Assembly: GCF_008919445.1 (NCBI RefSeq)
Contig: NZ_VSLG01000011.1
Coordinates: forward strand, 62,001 to 126,000
Direction of reading: 5' to 3'
Source: Serinicoccus kebangsaanensis
Lineage (GTDB): Bacteria; Actinomycetota; Actinomycetes; Actinomycetales; Dermatophilaceae
DNA length: 64,000 nt
Both the position numbers and the translations under genes were made by a program. Shown in pieces: positions 1 through 9,584 of this stretch; positions within the stretch are counted from its first letter, which is position 1, and each line of letters opens with the position of its first letter. The notes under the pieces were generated by a model. The model did no database searches. It was not told the origin of the DNA and was given only the letters and a program-made list of their open reading frames with translations.

Positions 1-1
1 G

Positions 2-2548
2 GCGCTGCGAGAGTGGTGGGGCCTGGACGGCTACGTCGGTGACGTCATCCACGTGGCGGCCGCAGGCACCTTCGGTCGGGTCGCGCTGGTCCTGCCCGCC
101 GTGCTGCTCTTCTTCGCCGTGCGCCTCTTCCGCGCCCCGGGGGAGCAGCAGGCCACGAACCGGATGAGCATCGGCACCACCGCGATGCTGATCTCCGCGA
201 GCGGCATCACCCACCTGGCCACGGGGAACCCGGACTACGCCGAGGGCTCGGGCGTGCTGCAGCGCTCGGGCGGCATCCTGGGGTTCATCGCCTCCTCGAT
301 CCCGGCGTCCGCGATCACGGTCACCGGCGCCTACATCGTGCTCAGCCTGCTGGGGATCTTCGGCCTGCTCGTGCTGACCCGGACCCCGGTGCACCGGATC
401 CCGGACCGCATCCGTGAGGTGGAGCAGCAGCTCTTCGACTCGGCGCGCTTCGACCGTGTCGATGCCGACGGCAACCCGCTGCCGCGCGGCCGACGGGGCG
501 CCGGTGACGTCGACGGACCGCGTGACGGCGACGTCGCCTTCGAGCAGGCCGCCCAGGTGGACGGCGCAGGCCGGCCGCGCCGGGCGGGGCGTGCCGACTC
601 CTCCAGGTCGCGCAGGCGGGCCACGACCGACCCGGACGCGACGGGCGACGTGCCCGCGCCGAGCGGCAGGCGCCGCGCCCAGCGCACGGACGGGGAGTCG
701 ACCGAGGAGATCCCCGCGCTGCGCCCCGGCGAGAAGCGTCCCGCGGCGCCGAGCGTGGTGGAGAAGTCGAAGCAGGCGACCAAGACGGACCTGGAGGCAC
801 CGCCCACCGCACAGCTCCCGCAGCGGGTCGAGCAGCTGCAGCTGGCCGGCGACGTCACCTACACCCTCCCGGAGTCCGTGCTGCTCAAGGCGGGCAGCCC
901 GCACAAGGAGCGTTCGGACGCCAACGACAAGGTCGTCGAGGCCCTCACCGGCGTGCTCGAGGACTTCAACATCGACGCCCAGGTCACCGACTTCACCCGT
1001 GGCCCGACCGTGACGCGCTACGAGGTCGAGCTCGGCCCGGGGGTCAAGGTCGAGCGCATCACCGCGCTGTCCAAGAACATCGCGTATGCCGTCGCCAGCG
1101 CCGACGTGCGGATCCTCTCGCCGATCCCCGGCAAGTCCGCGGTGGGCGTCGAGATCCCCAACGCGGACCGCGAGAACGTCAGCCTCGGCGACGTGCTGCG
1201 CAGCCAGACGGCACGCAACAACACCCATCCGATGGTCATGGGGGTCGGCAAGGACGTCGAGGGTGGCTACGTCATCGCCAACCTGGCCAAGATGCCGCAC
1301 ATGCTGGTCGCGGGCGCCACCGGCTCGGGCAAGTCGAGCTTCGTCAACTCGATGATCACCTCGATCCTCATGCGCGCGACCCCCGACGAGGTGCGCCTCA
1401 TCCTGGTCGACCCCAAGCGGGTCGAGCTGACGGCATACGAGGGCATCCCGCACCTCATCACCCCGATCATCACCAACCCCAAGAAGGCGGCCGAGGCGCT
1501 CGCCTGGGTGGTCAAGGAGATGGACCACCGCTACGACGACCTCGCGACCTTCGGCTACAAGCACATCGACGACTTCAACAAGGCCATCCGGTCCGGCAAG
1601 GTGACCCCTCCGCCGGGGTCGGAGCGCGAGCTGACGCCCTACCCGTATCTTCTCGTGGTGGTCGACGAGCTCGCCGACCTGATGATGGTCGCCCCGCGCG
1701 ACGTCGAGGAGTCGGTCGTGCGCATCACCCAGCTCGCCCGGGCCGCCGGCATCCACCTGGTGCTGGCGACGCAGCGACCCAGCGTGGACGTCGTCACCGG
1801 GTTGATCAAGGCCAACGTGCCGAGCCGGATGGCGTTCGCGACCTCCTCGCTCGCGGACTCCCGGGTCGTGCTGGACCAGCCCGGCGCGGAGAAGCTCATC
1901 GGCATGGGTGACGCGCTCTTCCTGCCGATGGGTGCGAGCAAGACGATGCGGGTGCAGGGCTCCTGGGTCACCGAGTCCGAGATCCACGACGTCGTCGCGC
2001 ACGTCACCGGCCAGCTCAAGCCCAAGTATGTCGAGGAGGTCATCGCGACCCCGGCGAAGAAGCAGATCGACGAGGACATCGGCGACGACCTCGACCTCCT
2101 GCTGCAGGCCACCGAGCAGGTCATCACCACCCAGTTCGGCTCGACGTCGATGCTGCAGCGCAAGCTGCGGGTGGGCTTCGCCAAGGCCGGACGCCTGATG
2201 GACCTGATGGAGAGCCGGGGCATCGTCGGGCCCTCGGAGGGCAGCAAGGCACGCGACGTGCTCGTCAAGCCCGACGACCTGGAGTCGACGCTGGCCCTGC
2301 TGCAGGGCCAGGACCCCCCACGACCGGAGGTCGAGACCGACACCACGCCCTTCGACGCCGACCCGAGCGAGGTCGACGACCGCGACGAGGGCGAGGAGGG
2401 CCGGTATGCCGACGACGGTCGCGACCGGCCGCGGCCGGCCCCGGTGCGCGACGACCGCTACGACGGTGACCCGGTGAGCGGCAGCTACGTCGAGGACGAC
2501 GACGAGCCGGACAGCGAGGACGCCTGGGACCTCACCGGGAGGGATTGA
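2..2548 (+). CDS. ftsK: FtsK/SpoIIIE DNA translocase (5' end outside window)
   Basis: Septal hexameric ATPase that pumps chromosomal DNA during division. The frame is open from base 2 without a start codon, so the N-terminus lies upstream. Visible: the last membrane helices (VALVLPAVLLFFAV; AYIVLSLLGIFGLLVL), a charged low-complexity linker (about bases 440-840), the RecA-like motor with Walker A GATGSGKS (about 1314-1337) and Walker B LLVVVDELADL (about 1648-1680), and a C-terminal winged-helix gamma domain (about 2085-2275, QFGSTSMLQRKLRVGF) that reads orienting DNA motifs in this family. An Asp/Glu-rich tail of about 75 residues follows. It ends one base before the next gene, whose ribosome-binding site lies in its last codons. 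Family assignment is firm. Confidence 0.97.
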   Translation, partial: ALREWWGLDGYVGDVIHVAAAGTFGRVALVLPAVLLFFAVRLFRAPGEQQATNRMSIGTTAMLISASGITHLATGNPDYAEGSGVLQRSGGILGFIASSIPASAITVTGAYIVLSLLGIFGLLVLTRTPVHRIPDRIREVEQQLFDSARFDRVDADGNPLPRGRRGAGDVDGPRDGDVAFEQAAQVDGAGRPRRAGRADSSRSRRRATTDPDATGDVPAPSGRRRAQRTDGESTEEIPALRPGEKRPAAPSVVEKSKQATKTDLEAPPTAQLPQRVEQLQLAGDVTYTLPESVLLKAGSPHKERSDANDKVVEALTGVLEDFNIDAQVTDFTRGPTVTRYEVELGPGVKVERITALSKNIAYAVASADVRILSPIPGKSAVGVEIPNADRENVSLGDVLRSQTARNNTHPMVMGVGKDVEGGYVIANLAKMPHMLVAGATGSGKSSFVNSMITSILMRATPDEVRLILVDPKRVELTAYEGIPHLITPIITNPKKAAEALAWVVKEMDHRYDDLATFGYKHIDDFNKAIRSGKVTPPPGSERELTPYPYLLVVVDELADLMMVAPRDVEESVVRITQLARAAGIHLVLATQRPSVDVVTGLIKANVPSRMAFATSSLADSRVVLDQPGAEKLIGMGDALFLPMGASKTMRVQGSWVTESEIHDVVAHVTGQLKPKYVEEVIATPAKKQIDEDIGDDLDLLLQATEQVITTQFGSTSMLQRKLRVGFAKAGRLMDLMESRGIVGPSEGSKARDVLVKPDDLESTLALLQGQDPPRPEVETDTTPFDADPSEVDDRDEGEEGRYADDGRDRPRPAPVRDDRYDGDPVSGSYVEDDDEPDSEDAWDLTGRD

Positions 2549-2549
2549 C

Positions 2550-3272
2550 GTGGCCCCCTCGCGCGGGGTCTCGCTGGCGTGGGTGACCGGGGGCACACGT
2601 CTCTGGGAGGCGACCCTGGCCGCGCTGGAGGATCCGGCCCTGGCCGCACCCTCGGCCCTGCCCGGGTGGAGCCGCTCCCACGTGGTGGCGCACGTCGCGC
2701 TCAACGCCGAGGCGCTGCTCAACCTGCTGACCTGGGCCAGGACCGGTGTCGAGACCCCGATGTATGCCTCGCCCGAGGCGCGGGACGCCGACATCGAGGA
2801 GCTCGCGGCCTCTGACGCGCAGCTGGTGCGCGCCCGCTCGGAGCGGGCGGCGAGCGAGCTGGACGACGCCTTCGCCGCTCTGGGCGAGCAGGACTGGGAG
2901 GCCCGGGTGCGGGTGCGGCAGGGCACCGAGATCCCCGCCTCGGTCGTCCCCTGGCTGCGCGTGCGGGAGGTCTACCTGCACGCCCTCGACCTCGACGGCG
3001 CCGCGACCGACGAGGACCTCCCGCGCGATGTCGCGAGCGCCCTCGTGGAGGACGCGAGCAGGCAGCGCTCGCGCGACGAGACCCACCCGAGCCTGGTGCT
3101 GCGGGAGCAGGCCGGCGACGCATGCTGGGAGATCGGGCGGCCCGGCCCGGACGCACCGGTGGTGGTGGGCGACGTCCGCGCCCTCGCGGCGTGGGTCACC
3201 GGCCGCCCGACGACGTCGCCGCCGTCGCGGACGGACGGCCAGGCCCTCCCGGAGCTGCCGGCCTGGCTCTGA
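2550..3272 (+). CDS. Maleylpyruvate isomerase family (MDMPI) mycothiol-dependent-type protein
   Basis: 240-residue DinB-fold protein of the MDMPI family. These use a divalent metal and often mycothiol to transfer or isomerise small substrates; the substrate here is unknown. The N-terminal four-helix domain carries the metal ligands expected for the family: H48 in SHVVAHVALN, then E140 and H144 in REVYLHALDL. The C-terminal part (about 165-240) looks like the small MDMPI_C domain. The GTG start lies one base after the ftsK stop with GGGAGGGA just upstream, so it is probably translated from the ftsK message. Family clear, function open. Confidence 0.85.
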   Translation: MAPSRGVSLAWVTGGTRLWEATLAALEDPALAAPSALPGWSRSHVVAHVALNAEALLNLLTWARTGVETPMYASPEARDADIEELAASDAQLVRARSERAASELDDAFAALGEQDWEARVRVRQGTEIPASVVPWLRVREVYLHALDLDGAATDEDLPRDVASALVEDASRQRSRDETHPSLVLREQAGDACWEIGRPGPDAPVVVGDVRALAAWVTGRPTTSPPSRTDGQALPELPAWL

Positions 3273-3312
3273 CCGCCGTCCGGTCGCTCGCGTCCGGTCA
3301 CACGCCGTGCCA

Positions 3313-3350
3313 GAACGGCTCAGGTACGCACGTGCATACCTGAGCCGTTC
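3313..3350. terminator. Bidirectional hairpin terminator
   Basis: A perfect 14-bp inverted repeat (GAACGGCTCAGGTA / TACCTGAGCCGTTC) with a short loop that can itself fold (GCAC/GTGC). It lies between the converging MDMPI and dipeptidase genes. There is no long U-run, as is common in high-GC actinobacteria. Confidence 0.8.
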
Positions 3351-3385
3351 GCGGCGGGCGTGTCGTCGGGACGGTGTCGGGTCCG

Positions 3386-4519
3386 TCAGCCCTGCGCGAC
3401 CGCCTCGGCGGCGCGCAGGACGCGGAGCACGTTGCCGTGGGTCAGCCCGGCCAGGTCGGCCGACGACCAGCCGCGCCGGCCCAGCTCGGATAGCAACGCG
3501 GGGTAGGTCGAGACGTCCTCCAGCCCGAGCACCACCTGCTCGGTGCCGTCGAAGTCGCCCCCGAGGCCGACGTGGTCCACCCCGGCGACCTCGCGAAGGT
3601 GGTCCAGGTGGTCCGCGACCTGGGCGAGCGTGGCCTGCGGTCGCGGGTGCTCCTGCTGGCGGGCCAGGCTGAAGGCCGTCATGGCCGGGTGGTCGTTCGG
3701 GTCGATGCCGGCGGACCGTGCCGCCTCCCGCGAGTCGACCTTCCAGGCCCAGCACGCCTCCGCGACGAACTGCGGGACGAAGGTCGCCATGCACACACCG
3801 CCTCCGGCGGCCAGCTGCTCCAGCACGTCGTCCGGCACGTTGCGCGGCGAGCTGCACAGCGCCTGGGCGTTGCTGTGGCTGAAGATCACCGGGGCGGTGG
3901 AGGTCGCCAGCGCGTCCCGCATGGTGGTCGCGGCCACGTGCGAGAGGTCGACCAGCATCCCCAGCCGGTTCATCTCCCGCACGACCTCGCGGCCGAAGCC
4001 GGTCAGCCCACCGTGCTCCGGCAGGTCGGTGGCGCTGTCCGCCCAGGCGGTGTTGTGGTTGTGCGTCAGGGTGAGGTAGCGCACCCCCAGCCGGTGCAGG
4101 CACCGCAGCGCCCCGAGCGAGCCGGCCAGGGAGTGCCCACCCTCGGCGCCCAGCAGCGACGCGACCAGGCCACGCCCCATCGCCTCCTCCACCTCGTCGG
4201 CGCTGGTCGCGAGGGCCAGCCGGTCGGCATACCGTCCGACCATCAGGTGCACCAGGTCGACCTGCTCCAGGGTGGCCACCAGGGCGTCCGCCTCGGGCAG
4301 GGAGGACGGCACGTAGACGGACCAGAACTGCCCCCCCACCGAGCCCTGCCGCATCCGGTCGAGGTCGGTGTGCAGCCCGCGTCCCGAGGTGTCCGCCTGC
4401 AGGTCCACGTCCAGCGCGCGCTCGGCACCGACGAGCTCGCGCAGCGCCCACGGCAGGTCGTTGTGGCCGTCGAGGACGGGATGGGCGTCTGCCACGGTGC
4501 CGCGGGCAGGGGTGCTCAC
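3386..4519 (-). CDS. Membrane dipeptidase family (peptidase M19)
   Basis: Zinc-dependent dipeptidase of the renal dipeptidase family; members cleave dipeptides, including D-amino-acid-containing ones. Visible family blocks in order: HND (H19, D21, first zinc ligands), [45 protein letters not shown] and [15 protein letters not shown]. No signal peptide with this start, so probably cytoplasmic. I chose the GTG at 4519 because it overlaps the stop of the upstream gene (GTGA) and gives 377 residues, near the family norm. A longer upstream frame gives only low-complexity Arg/Gly sequence. Translationally coupled to the small membrane gene before it. Confidence 0.92.
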   Translation of the reverse strand: MSTPARGTVADAHPVLDGHNDLPWALRELVGAERALDVDLQADTSGRGLHTDLDRMRQGSVGGQFWSVYVPSSLPEADALVATLEQVDLVHLMVGRYADRLALATSADEVEEAMGRGLVASLLGAEGGHSLAGSLGALRCLHRLGVRYLTLTHNHNTAWADSATDLPEHGGLTGFGREVVREMNRLGMLVDLSHVAATTMRDALATSTAPVIFSHSNAQALCSSPRNVPDDVLEQLAAGGGVCMATFVPQFVAEACWAWKVDSREAARSAGIDPNDHPAMTAFSLARQQEHPRPQATLAQVADHLDHLREVAGVDHVGLGGDFDGTEQVVLGLEDVSTYPALLSELGRRGWSSADLAGLTHGNVLRVLRAAEAVAQG

Positions 4520-4782
4520 GTGAACAGACCCGCGTAGAAGCCGGAGGCCAGGGCGAGGAAGACCACGGCGCCCCCGGCGAGGACCCACCGGAACCAACCC
4601 AGCGGGAGCAGCGCCGCGAGGCCGAGGGCAGCGCTGATGAGACCGGTGTCCTGCGCCCCGCTCATCCGCGCGGCGCCCTCGGCGTCACCGGGCATGAAGC
4701 CCCTCAGCGTCGCGACCCCGACGAGGGCCAGCGCCAGCGCGCCGGCGAGCAGGGCGATCGTGCGTGCGGTGCGGTGGTCCAT
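4516..4782 (-). CDS. Small membrane protein of unknown function
   Basis: 88 residues with three hydrophobic stretches ([19 protein letters not shown] near the N-terminus, [17 protein letters not shown], and [19 protein letters not shown] at the C-terminus), so a small three-helix inner-membrane protein. The ATG is at 4782. Its stop overlaps the dipeptidase start by four bases, so the two form a coupled pair. I recognise no family. Confidence 0.7.
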   Translation of the reverse strand: MDHRTARTIALLAGALALALVGVATLRGFMPGDAEGAARMSGAQDTGLISAALGLAALLPLGWFRWVLAGGAVVFLALASGFYAGLFT

Positions 4783-4807
4783 GGCGCCTATTCTGCGGTC
4801 GAGGACT

Positions 4808-6007
4808 CTAGGGCAGCGAGTCGAGGTACTCCTGGACCAGGGCCTGCATCGCCGCCTGGCCCTCCGCGGTGGGGTGGAACGACTCCGGTGGCAGCGACCG
4901 CTCGTCGCCGAAGCCGAGACCGAGGATCCACGGGTCGTCGCTGCCGACCCCGTGCCCCTCGAAGGCCTCGGTCGGGTCGATGAAGTGGACCCCCTCCTCG
5001 CGGGCGATCCGCGCCATCACGGCGTTGAGGTCGTTGCTCATCTCGTTGAGGTAGGCGACGTCGTCCGGCTCGAACAGGCCGACGTAGTCGGGGTCGAGGA
5101 GCTGCGGGTACCCCATGTGCACGATGTGCGCGCCGTCCTCCATCTCCTCGCGCAGGTCCTGGTACATCTGCCGGATCTGCTCCTCGACGTGCGCCAGGAT
5201 CGCCTCCCGCCGGGTCTGACCCGGGTGGTCGGGGTCGTCGCCGTCGTAGTAGTCGCCGCAGGTCATCCGGGACCCGGGCATCGGCATCCCGCCGCCGCTG
5301 CCGGCCGCCAGGTTGTTGGCGAAGACGGTGGCGATGCACTCCTTGAGGACGTCGGAGAAGCCGGCGTCGTTGCCCCCCATGGACACGAAGATCATCGCCG
5401 TGTCCTCGTCGACGTTCTCGATCTGCGGGCCCTCGCCGTCGTTCCCCGGGTTGTCGCCCTCCACCTGCTCGGTGGTGGCGCCGGAGCACGCCTCGAAGCT
5501 GTAGTTGTCCGGCCAGTGCTCGTCGCCGATGCCGACACCCCAGGCGTTGTCGGACCGGTGGCACATGTTGTGCTCCGGGTCGCCCCAGAGCTCGTCCCAC
5601 CACGACGGGTCCTGGTCGGTGTCCTCGTCGTAGTCGCCCGCGCCCTCCCCGGAGCCGTAGCTGTCCCCGATGAAGACCATCGGGCCGCTGGTGATCTCGT
5701 CGTAGGTCCAGGGGTGGTCCTCGTAGGGGACGTCCTCCTCGACCGGTGTGCCACCCGGACCGGTGCCGGCCACGACGTCCTCGGGCGGCGTGCAGCCGAG
5801 GCTGCCTCCGGGCAGCTTCTCGAAGGCGGTGCAGATGCGGTAGGACACCTGGGGTCCCAGGACGTCCGGGCGGGTGAGTGCCACCGCCGTGACCGCGGAG
5901 GCCATGAGGGCGCTCGCGACCAAGGTGATCCCGGCATACTCCAGCGCCCCCGCACCGCGCTCCCCGGACGCTCTCAGCCACCGCAGCAGCCGCTGGAGGA
6001 TGTTCAT
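4808..6007 (-). CDS. SGNH/GDSL hydrolase with N-terminal pilin-type (class III) signal
   Basis: 399-residue predicted extracytoplasmic lipase/esterase. SGNH blocks are visible: block I IGDSYGSGEGA (catalytic S116), block III MGGNDAG (N213) and the C-terminal ESFHPTAEG (H378). The N-terminus is unusual. GERGAGALEYAGITLV followed by a hydrophobic helix (residues about 25-45) matches the type IV prepilin rule G|XXXXE, with E23 at +5 if cut after G18, as in Flp and TadE proteins. Cysteines at about 59, 72, 149, 174 and later fit an exported, disulfide-bonded protein. The ATG at 6007 lies 5 bases after the lipoprotein gene stop, so they are probably co-transcribed. Substrate unknown. Confidence 0.87.
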   Translation of the reverse strand: MNILQRLLRWLRASGERGAGALEYAGITLVASALMASAVTAVALTRPDVLGPQVSYRICTAFEKLPGGSLGCTPPEDVVAGTGPGGTPVEEDVPYEDHPWTYDEITSGPMVFIGDSYGSGEGAGDYDEDTDQDPSWWDELWGDPEHNMCHRSDNAWGVGIGDEHWPDNYSFEACSGATTEQVEGDNPGNDGEGPQIENVDEDTAMIFVSMGGNDAGFSDVLKECIATVFANNLAAGSGGGMPMPGSRMTCGDYYDGDDPDHPGQTRREAILAHVEEQIRQMYQDLREEMEDGAHIVHMGYPQLLDPDYVGLFEPDDVAYLNEMSNDLNAVMARIAREEGVHFIDPTEAFEGHGVGSDDPWILGLGFGDERSLPPESFHPTAEGQAAMQALVQEYLDSLP

Positions 6008-6012
6008 GGCGG

Positions 6013-6804
6013 TTACCCGGCCTGCCGGAGCACGGACGCGAACAGCTCGAGGTCCAGCGGTGCGCCGGTCGTGTTGCCGTAGCCCACCCAGTGCCAGCCC
6101 CCGTCGACGGCGCGGAAGGCGTAGTGGCGGACCTGGCCGACGCCCTCGGTGCGCTCGGTCCAGGTGGTCCAGCCGTCCACCTCGACCGGCCCGGCCTCGA
6201 CGGTGACGTCGTAGGCGCCGGCACCGAGCTCGACCTCCTCGCCGTCCTCGGTCAGCGCATACCCTGCGCAGCCCTGCACCGCGTCGGTCACCTGCTCGGC
6301 GACCTGTGCGCCGGTGTCGTCGGCGAAGGTATGCACCTCGCTGGTGACCTGCGTGAAGGTGGACTCGTCGCCCCACCGCCGGTGTGCCGCGTCGCTCGGT
6401 TCGACCGGGTCCAGCTGGACCCCGCAGATCTGCTGGACGAACTTCGGACCGTCCGCCTCCACAGTCTCGTAGGCCTCCGGCAGCGGCGGCTCGCGCAGCA
6501 GCTGTGGCTCCGCCGTTCCGTCGCCGTCGGTCATCGCGGCATGGGCGTCCGCGCCCTCACCACGGAGCTCGACGTAGCCGTCGGGCGCGTTCGAGCCGGC
6601 GACGGGTGTGCTGGGCGTGGCCGGGGCCCCCTCCTGCTCCGCCCCGGCCGCGCCCTCGGACGTCGTGTCCGACGCCGACGACGAGGAGGAGGCGCCGGGG
6701 GTGTCCCTGTCCTTGGGGGATGTCCCTTCTCCCTGGGTGCTGGCGCATGACGCCAGCAGGGCAGCCCCGAGCAGCACTCCTGCGATCTGGGTCCAGACCC
6801 GCAT
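6013..6804 (-). CDS. Secreted lipoprotein of unknown function
   Basis: 263 residues beginning with a lipoprotein signal peptide (MRVWTQIAGVLLGAALLASC; lipobox LASC, lipidated Cys20), then a Ser/Thr/Glu-rich linker (about 25-75) and a globular part without recognisable motifs. GAGGAGGAGG precedes the ATG, and a TAACGT box sits about 35 bases upstream. It is the first gene of a two-gene unit with the SGNH hydrolase, so a role in presenting or inhibiting that enzyme at the cell surface is possible but only inferred. Confidence 0.8.
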   Translation of the reverse strand: MRVWTQIAGVLLGAALLASCASTQGEGTSPKDRDTPGASSSSSASDTTSEGAAGAEQEGAPATPSTPVAGSNAPDGYVELRGEGADAHAAMTDGDGTAEPQLLREPPLPEAYETVEADGPKFVQQICGVQLDPVEPSDAAHRRWGDESTFTQVTSEVHTFADDTGAQVAEQVTDAVQGCAGYALTEDGEEVELGAGAYDVTVEAGPVEVDGWTTWTERTEGVGQVRHYAFRAVDGGWHWVGYGNTTGAPLDLELFASVLRQAG

Positions 6805-6971
6805 ACCAGCGCCTCCTCCTCATCGATGGCTCGACGTTAGCCAGGCGGGAGGTCCCGACGGGAGGGTCCGAGGGCCCCTTCCTGGTCCCTCTGTCCACCC
6901 GCCGACGTGGGCCTTTCGACCCCTGACCCCACCGTGGGTGCGTCGGGCGCGGTGCCACGCGGCCGCGCACC

Positions 6972-6977
6972 TAGACT
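6972..6977 (+). promoter_or_regulatory. Leaderless -10 box of rimO
   Basis: TAGACT lies 7 bases before the ATG at 6985, so the transcript should start at or next to the start codon. This supports 6985 over any upstream start. Confidence 0.6.
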
Positions 6978-6984
6978 CCTCCTC

Positions 6985-8481
6985 ATGTCGATGAGCCGCA
7001 GCGTCGCCGTCGTGACCCTGGGGTGCACCCGGAACGAGGTGGACTCCGAGGAGCTCGCGGGGCGTCTGGCGTCCGAGGGGTGGACGCTGGTCGAGGACGC
7101 CGCCGAGGCCGATGTCGCCGTCGTCAACACGTGCGGCTTCGTCGAGCAGGCCAAGAAGGACTCCATCGACGCGTTGCTCGAGGCCAACGACCTGAAGCGC
7201 ACCGGGCGCACCCAGAAGGTCGTCGCGGTCGGGTGCATGGCCGAGCGCTACGGCGAGCAGCTCGCCGCCGAGCTGCCCGAGGCCGACGCGGTGCTCGGCT
7301 TTGACTCCTACACCGACATGTCCACGCACCTGCGGGCCGTCCTGGACGGGCGCTCTGTCCCGTCGCACGTCCCTTCCGACCGCCGGCGGCTGCTGCCCAT
7401 CTCGCCGCGGGACCGGCACACCTCGGCCGCCGGGATCGCACTCCCCGGGCACCAGCAGGCGACGCCGGGCAGGGACAGCCCTCGCGTGCCCCTCGAGCAG
7501 GTCGCTCCCGCCACCGGTCCCCGGGTGGTGCGCGCACGGTTGGACGGTCGCCCCTGGGCTCCGCTGAAGATCGCCTCCGGCTGCGACCGGCGCTGCGCCT
7601 TCTGCGCGATCCCGATGTTCCGTGGCGCCTTCGTCTCGCGCACCCCGGAGGAGATCCTGGCCGAGGCCACCTGGCTGGGGGAGCGGGGGGTCAAGGAGGT
7701 CTTCCTCGTCAGCGAGAACACCACCTCCTACGGCAAGGACCTGGGCGACCTGCGCCTGGTCGACGCGTTGCTGCCGGAGCTCGCGCGGGTGCCCGGGATC
7801 GAACGGGTCCGCGTGTCCTACCTGCAGCCGGCGGAGATCCGCCCCGACCTGCTGGACGCGATGACGTCGACCCCGGGGGTGGCGCCCTACTTCGACATCT
7901 CCTTCCAGCACGCCTCCGGGCCGCTGCTGCGGCGGATGCGTCGGTTCGGCGACCGCGCCTCGTTCCTCGCCCTGCTCGAGCAGGTGCGCTCGCGGGTCCC
8001 CGAGGCCGGGATCCGGACCAACGTCATCGTCGGCTTCCCGGGGGAGAGCGAGGACGACCTGGCCGAGCTGACCGCCTTCCTGGCCGAGGCGCGACTGGAC
8101 GTGGTGGGGGTCTTCGGCTACTCCGACGAGGACGGCACCGAGGCCGAGGGCTACGCCGACAAGGTGGACGAGGACGTCGTGCGTGAGCGGGTCGAGCAGG
8201 TGCAGGGCCTGGTGGAGGAGCTCACGACGCAGCGGGCCGCCGAGCGGGTCGGCGGCAGCGTCGAGGTGCTCGTCGAGGAGGTCGAGGACGACGAGGACGA
8301 GCCTCGGCTCGTCGGGCGCGCAGGGCAGCAGGGACCCGACGTGGACGGCGTGACCTACCTGGTCGGCGAGGACGGGGGTATGCCCCCGCTCGCCGTCGGC
8401 GACCTGGTGGTGGCCCGGGTGGTGGGCACCGAGGGGGTGGACCTGGTGGCCGTGCCCGAGCCGTCCGGGGCGGAGCGGTGA
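6985..8481 (+). CDS. rimO: Ribosomal protein S12 methylthiotransferase RimO
   Basis: Radical-SAM enzyme that adds a methylthio group to the conserved aspartate of ribosomal protein S12. The UPF0004 domain shows the three cysteines of the auxiliary 4Fe-4S cluster (C14 in TLGCTRNE, C50 in NTCGF, C84 in VGCMAERY). The radical-SAM motif is GCDRRCAFC (C200, C204, C207), and a C-terminal TRAM-like beta domain ends the protein. 498 residues. The segment at about 125-190 between the two domains is long and low in complexity, as in other actinobacterial RimO. The stop overlaps pgsA by four bases (GTGA). The start is fixed by the -10 box above. Confidence 0.95.
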   Translation: MSMSRSVAVVTLGCTRNEVDSEELAGRLASEGWTLVEDAAEADVAVVNTCGFVEQAKKDSIDALLEANDLKRTGRTQKVVAVGCMAERYGEQLAAELPEADAVLGFDSYTDMSTHLRAVLDGRSVPSHVPSDRRRLLPISPRDRHTSAAGIALPGHQQATPGRDSPRVPLEQVAPATGPRVVRARLDGRPWAPLKIASGCDRRCAFCAIPMFRGAFVSRTPEEILAEATWLGERGVKEVFLVSENTTSYGKDLGDLRLVDALLPELARVPGIERVRVSYLQPAEIRPDLLDAMTSTPGVAPYFDISFQHASGPLLRRMRRFGDRASFLALLEQVRSRVPEAGIRTNVIVGFPGESEDDLAELTAFLAEARLDVVGVFGYSDEDGTEAEGYADKVDEDVVRERVEQVQGLVEELTTQRAAERVGGSVEVLVEEVEDDEDEPRLVGRAGQQGPDVDGVTYLVGEDGGMPPLAVGDLVVARVVGTEGVDLVAVPEPSGAER

Positions 8482-9086
8482 TCGGCCCGCACGACCCCGA
8501 CGGGCCCGAGATCGCCTCCGCGGCGGTGCCCGAGCGGGTGTCGTCGTGGAACGTGCCGAACGCCCTGACCGTGCTCCGGATCGCCCTGGTGCCGCTCTTC
8601 GGCTGGCTGCTGCTCGCGGGGGGCGGGGAGGACCGGGGGTTGCGCTGGACGGCCCTGCTCGTCTTCCTCGTCGCGATCGGCACCGACTGGGTGGACGGGC
8701 ACCTGGCCCGCAAGCACGGGCTGATCACGGCCTTCGGGAAGCTCATGGACCCGATCGCCGACAAGGCGCTCATCGGGATGGCCCTCATCGGCCTGTCCTG
8801 GCTCGACCTGCTGCCGTGGTGGGTGACCGTCGTCATCCTGGTGCGCGAGATCGGGATCACCCTGATGCGCTTCGTCGTCATCCGCCGCGGCGTCATCCCG
8901 GCCAGCAGGGGCGGCAAGCTCAAGACGGTGCTGCAGGCCATCGGCATCGCCATGGTGCTGGCCCCGCTGGGCGGGGTCTTCGACGCCCTCGGTGTCTGGG
9001 TCATGTACGTCGCGACCCTGGTCACCGTCGTCACCGGCATCGACTACGTCCGGCAGGCCTTCGGCCGGCCGACGACCGGCGCATGA
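8478..9086 (+). CDS. pgsA: CDP-diacylglycerol-glycerol-3-phosphate 3-phosphatidyltransferase
   Basis: Integral membrane enzyme of the CDP-alcohol phosphatidyltransferase family, making phosphatidylglycerol-phosphate. The full catalytic signature is present: D73-G74-x2-A77-R78-x8-G87-x3-D91-x3-D95 ([20 protein letters not shown]). Several hydrophobic helices surround it. Starts at a GTG overlapping the rimO stop and ends overlapping the cinA start (ATGA), so the three genes are coupled. Related actinobacterial enzymes make phosphatidylinositol-phosphate, but the position beside rimO and cinA favours pgsA. Confidence 0.92.
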   Translation: MIGPHDPDGPEIASAAVPERVSSWNVPNALTVLRIALVPLFGWLLLAGGGEDRGLRWTALLVFLVAIGTDWVDGHLARKHGLITAFGKLMDPIADKALIGMALIGLSWLDLLPWWVTVVILVREIGITLMRFVVIRRGVIPASRGGKLKTVLQAIGIAMVLAPLGGVFDALGVWVMYVATLVTVVTGIDYVRQAFGRPTTGA

Positions 9087-9580
9087 GCGACCCGGTCGCC
9101 GGGGTGCTGGGGGTGCTGCGCGACCGGCGGCAGAGCGTCGGGACCGCGGAGTCGCTCACCGGAGGGCTGCTCTGCGCGGCGCTGACCGAGGTCCCGGGCG
9201 CGAGCGCGGTGGTGCGCGGGGCCGTGGTGGGCTACGCGCCGGAGGTCAAGGCCCAGGTCCTCGGGGTGCCGGAGGAGCTGCTGCGGGACCACGGCACGGT
9301 CTCGCGCGAGTGTGCCGAGGCGATGGCGGTCGGCGGCGCCAGGGCGCTGGGGGCCGACTGGTGCCTGGCGACCACCGGGGTGGCCGGTCCGGAGCCGAGC
9401 GAGGGCTGGCCGGTCGGCACCGTCCACGTCGCGCTGGCCGACCGGGAACAGGCGGTGGGTCACCGGGTGTTGACCCTCCATGGTGACCGTGAGCAGATCC
9501 GTGCAGCCACCGTGGCGGCCGCGCTGGACCTGTTGCGGAGCGGGCTGACGAGGGATGGTCACCGGGACGGGGTACGGTAG
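9083..9580 (+). CDS. CinA C-terminal-type nicotinamide-nucleotide amidohydrolase (PncC family)
   Basis: 165-residue stand-alone CinA_C domain, which deamidates NMN to NaMN in pyridine nucleotide recycling. Family blocks: TAESLTGGLLCAALTEVPG near the N-terminus, VVGYAPEVKAQVLGVP, and ATTGVAGPEPSEGWPVGTVH. The N-terminal molybdopterin-binding half of full-length CinA is absent, as is usual in actinobacteria. The ATG overlaps the pgsA stop. The next transcription unit (clgR) starts at its 3' end. Confidence 0.9.
   Translation: MSDPVAGVLGVLRDRRQSVGTAESLTGGLLCAALTEVPGASAVVRGAVVGYAPEVKAQVLGVPEELLRDHGTVSRECAEAMAVGGARALGADWCLATTGVAGPEPSEGWPVGTVHVALADREQAVGHRVLTLHGDREQIRAATVAAALDLLRSGLTRDGHRDGVR
9573..9578 (+). 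promoter_or_regulatory. Leaderless -10 box of the clgR leader ORF
   Basis: TACGGT, 6 bases before the ATG at 9585, and overlapping the last codons of the cinA-type gene. Transcription from here would start at the leader ORF described next. Confidence 0.5.
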
Positions 9581-9584
9581 GACC

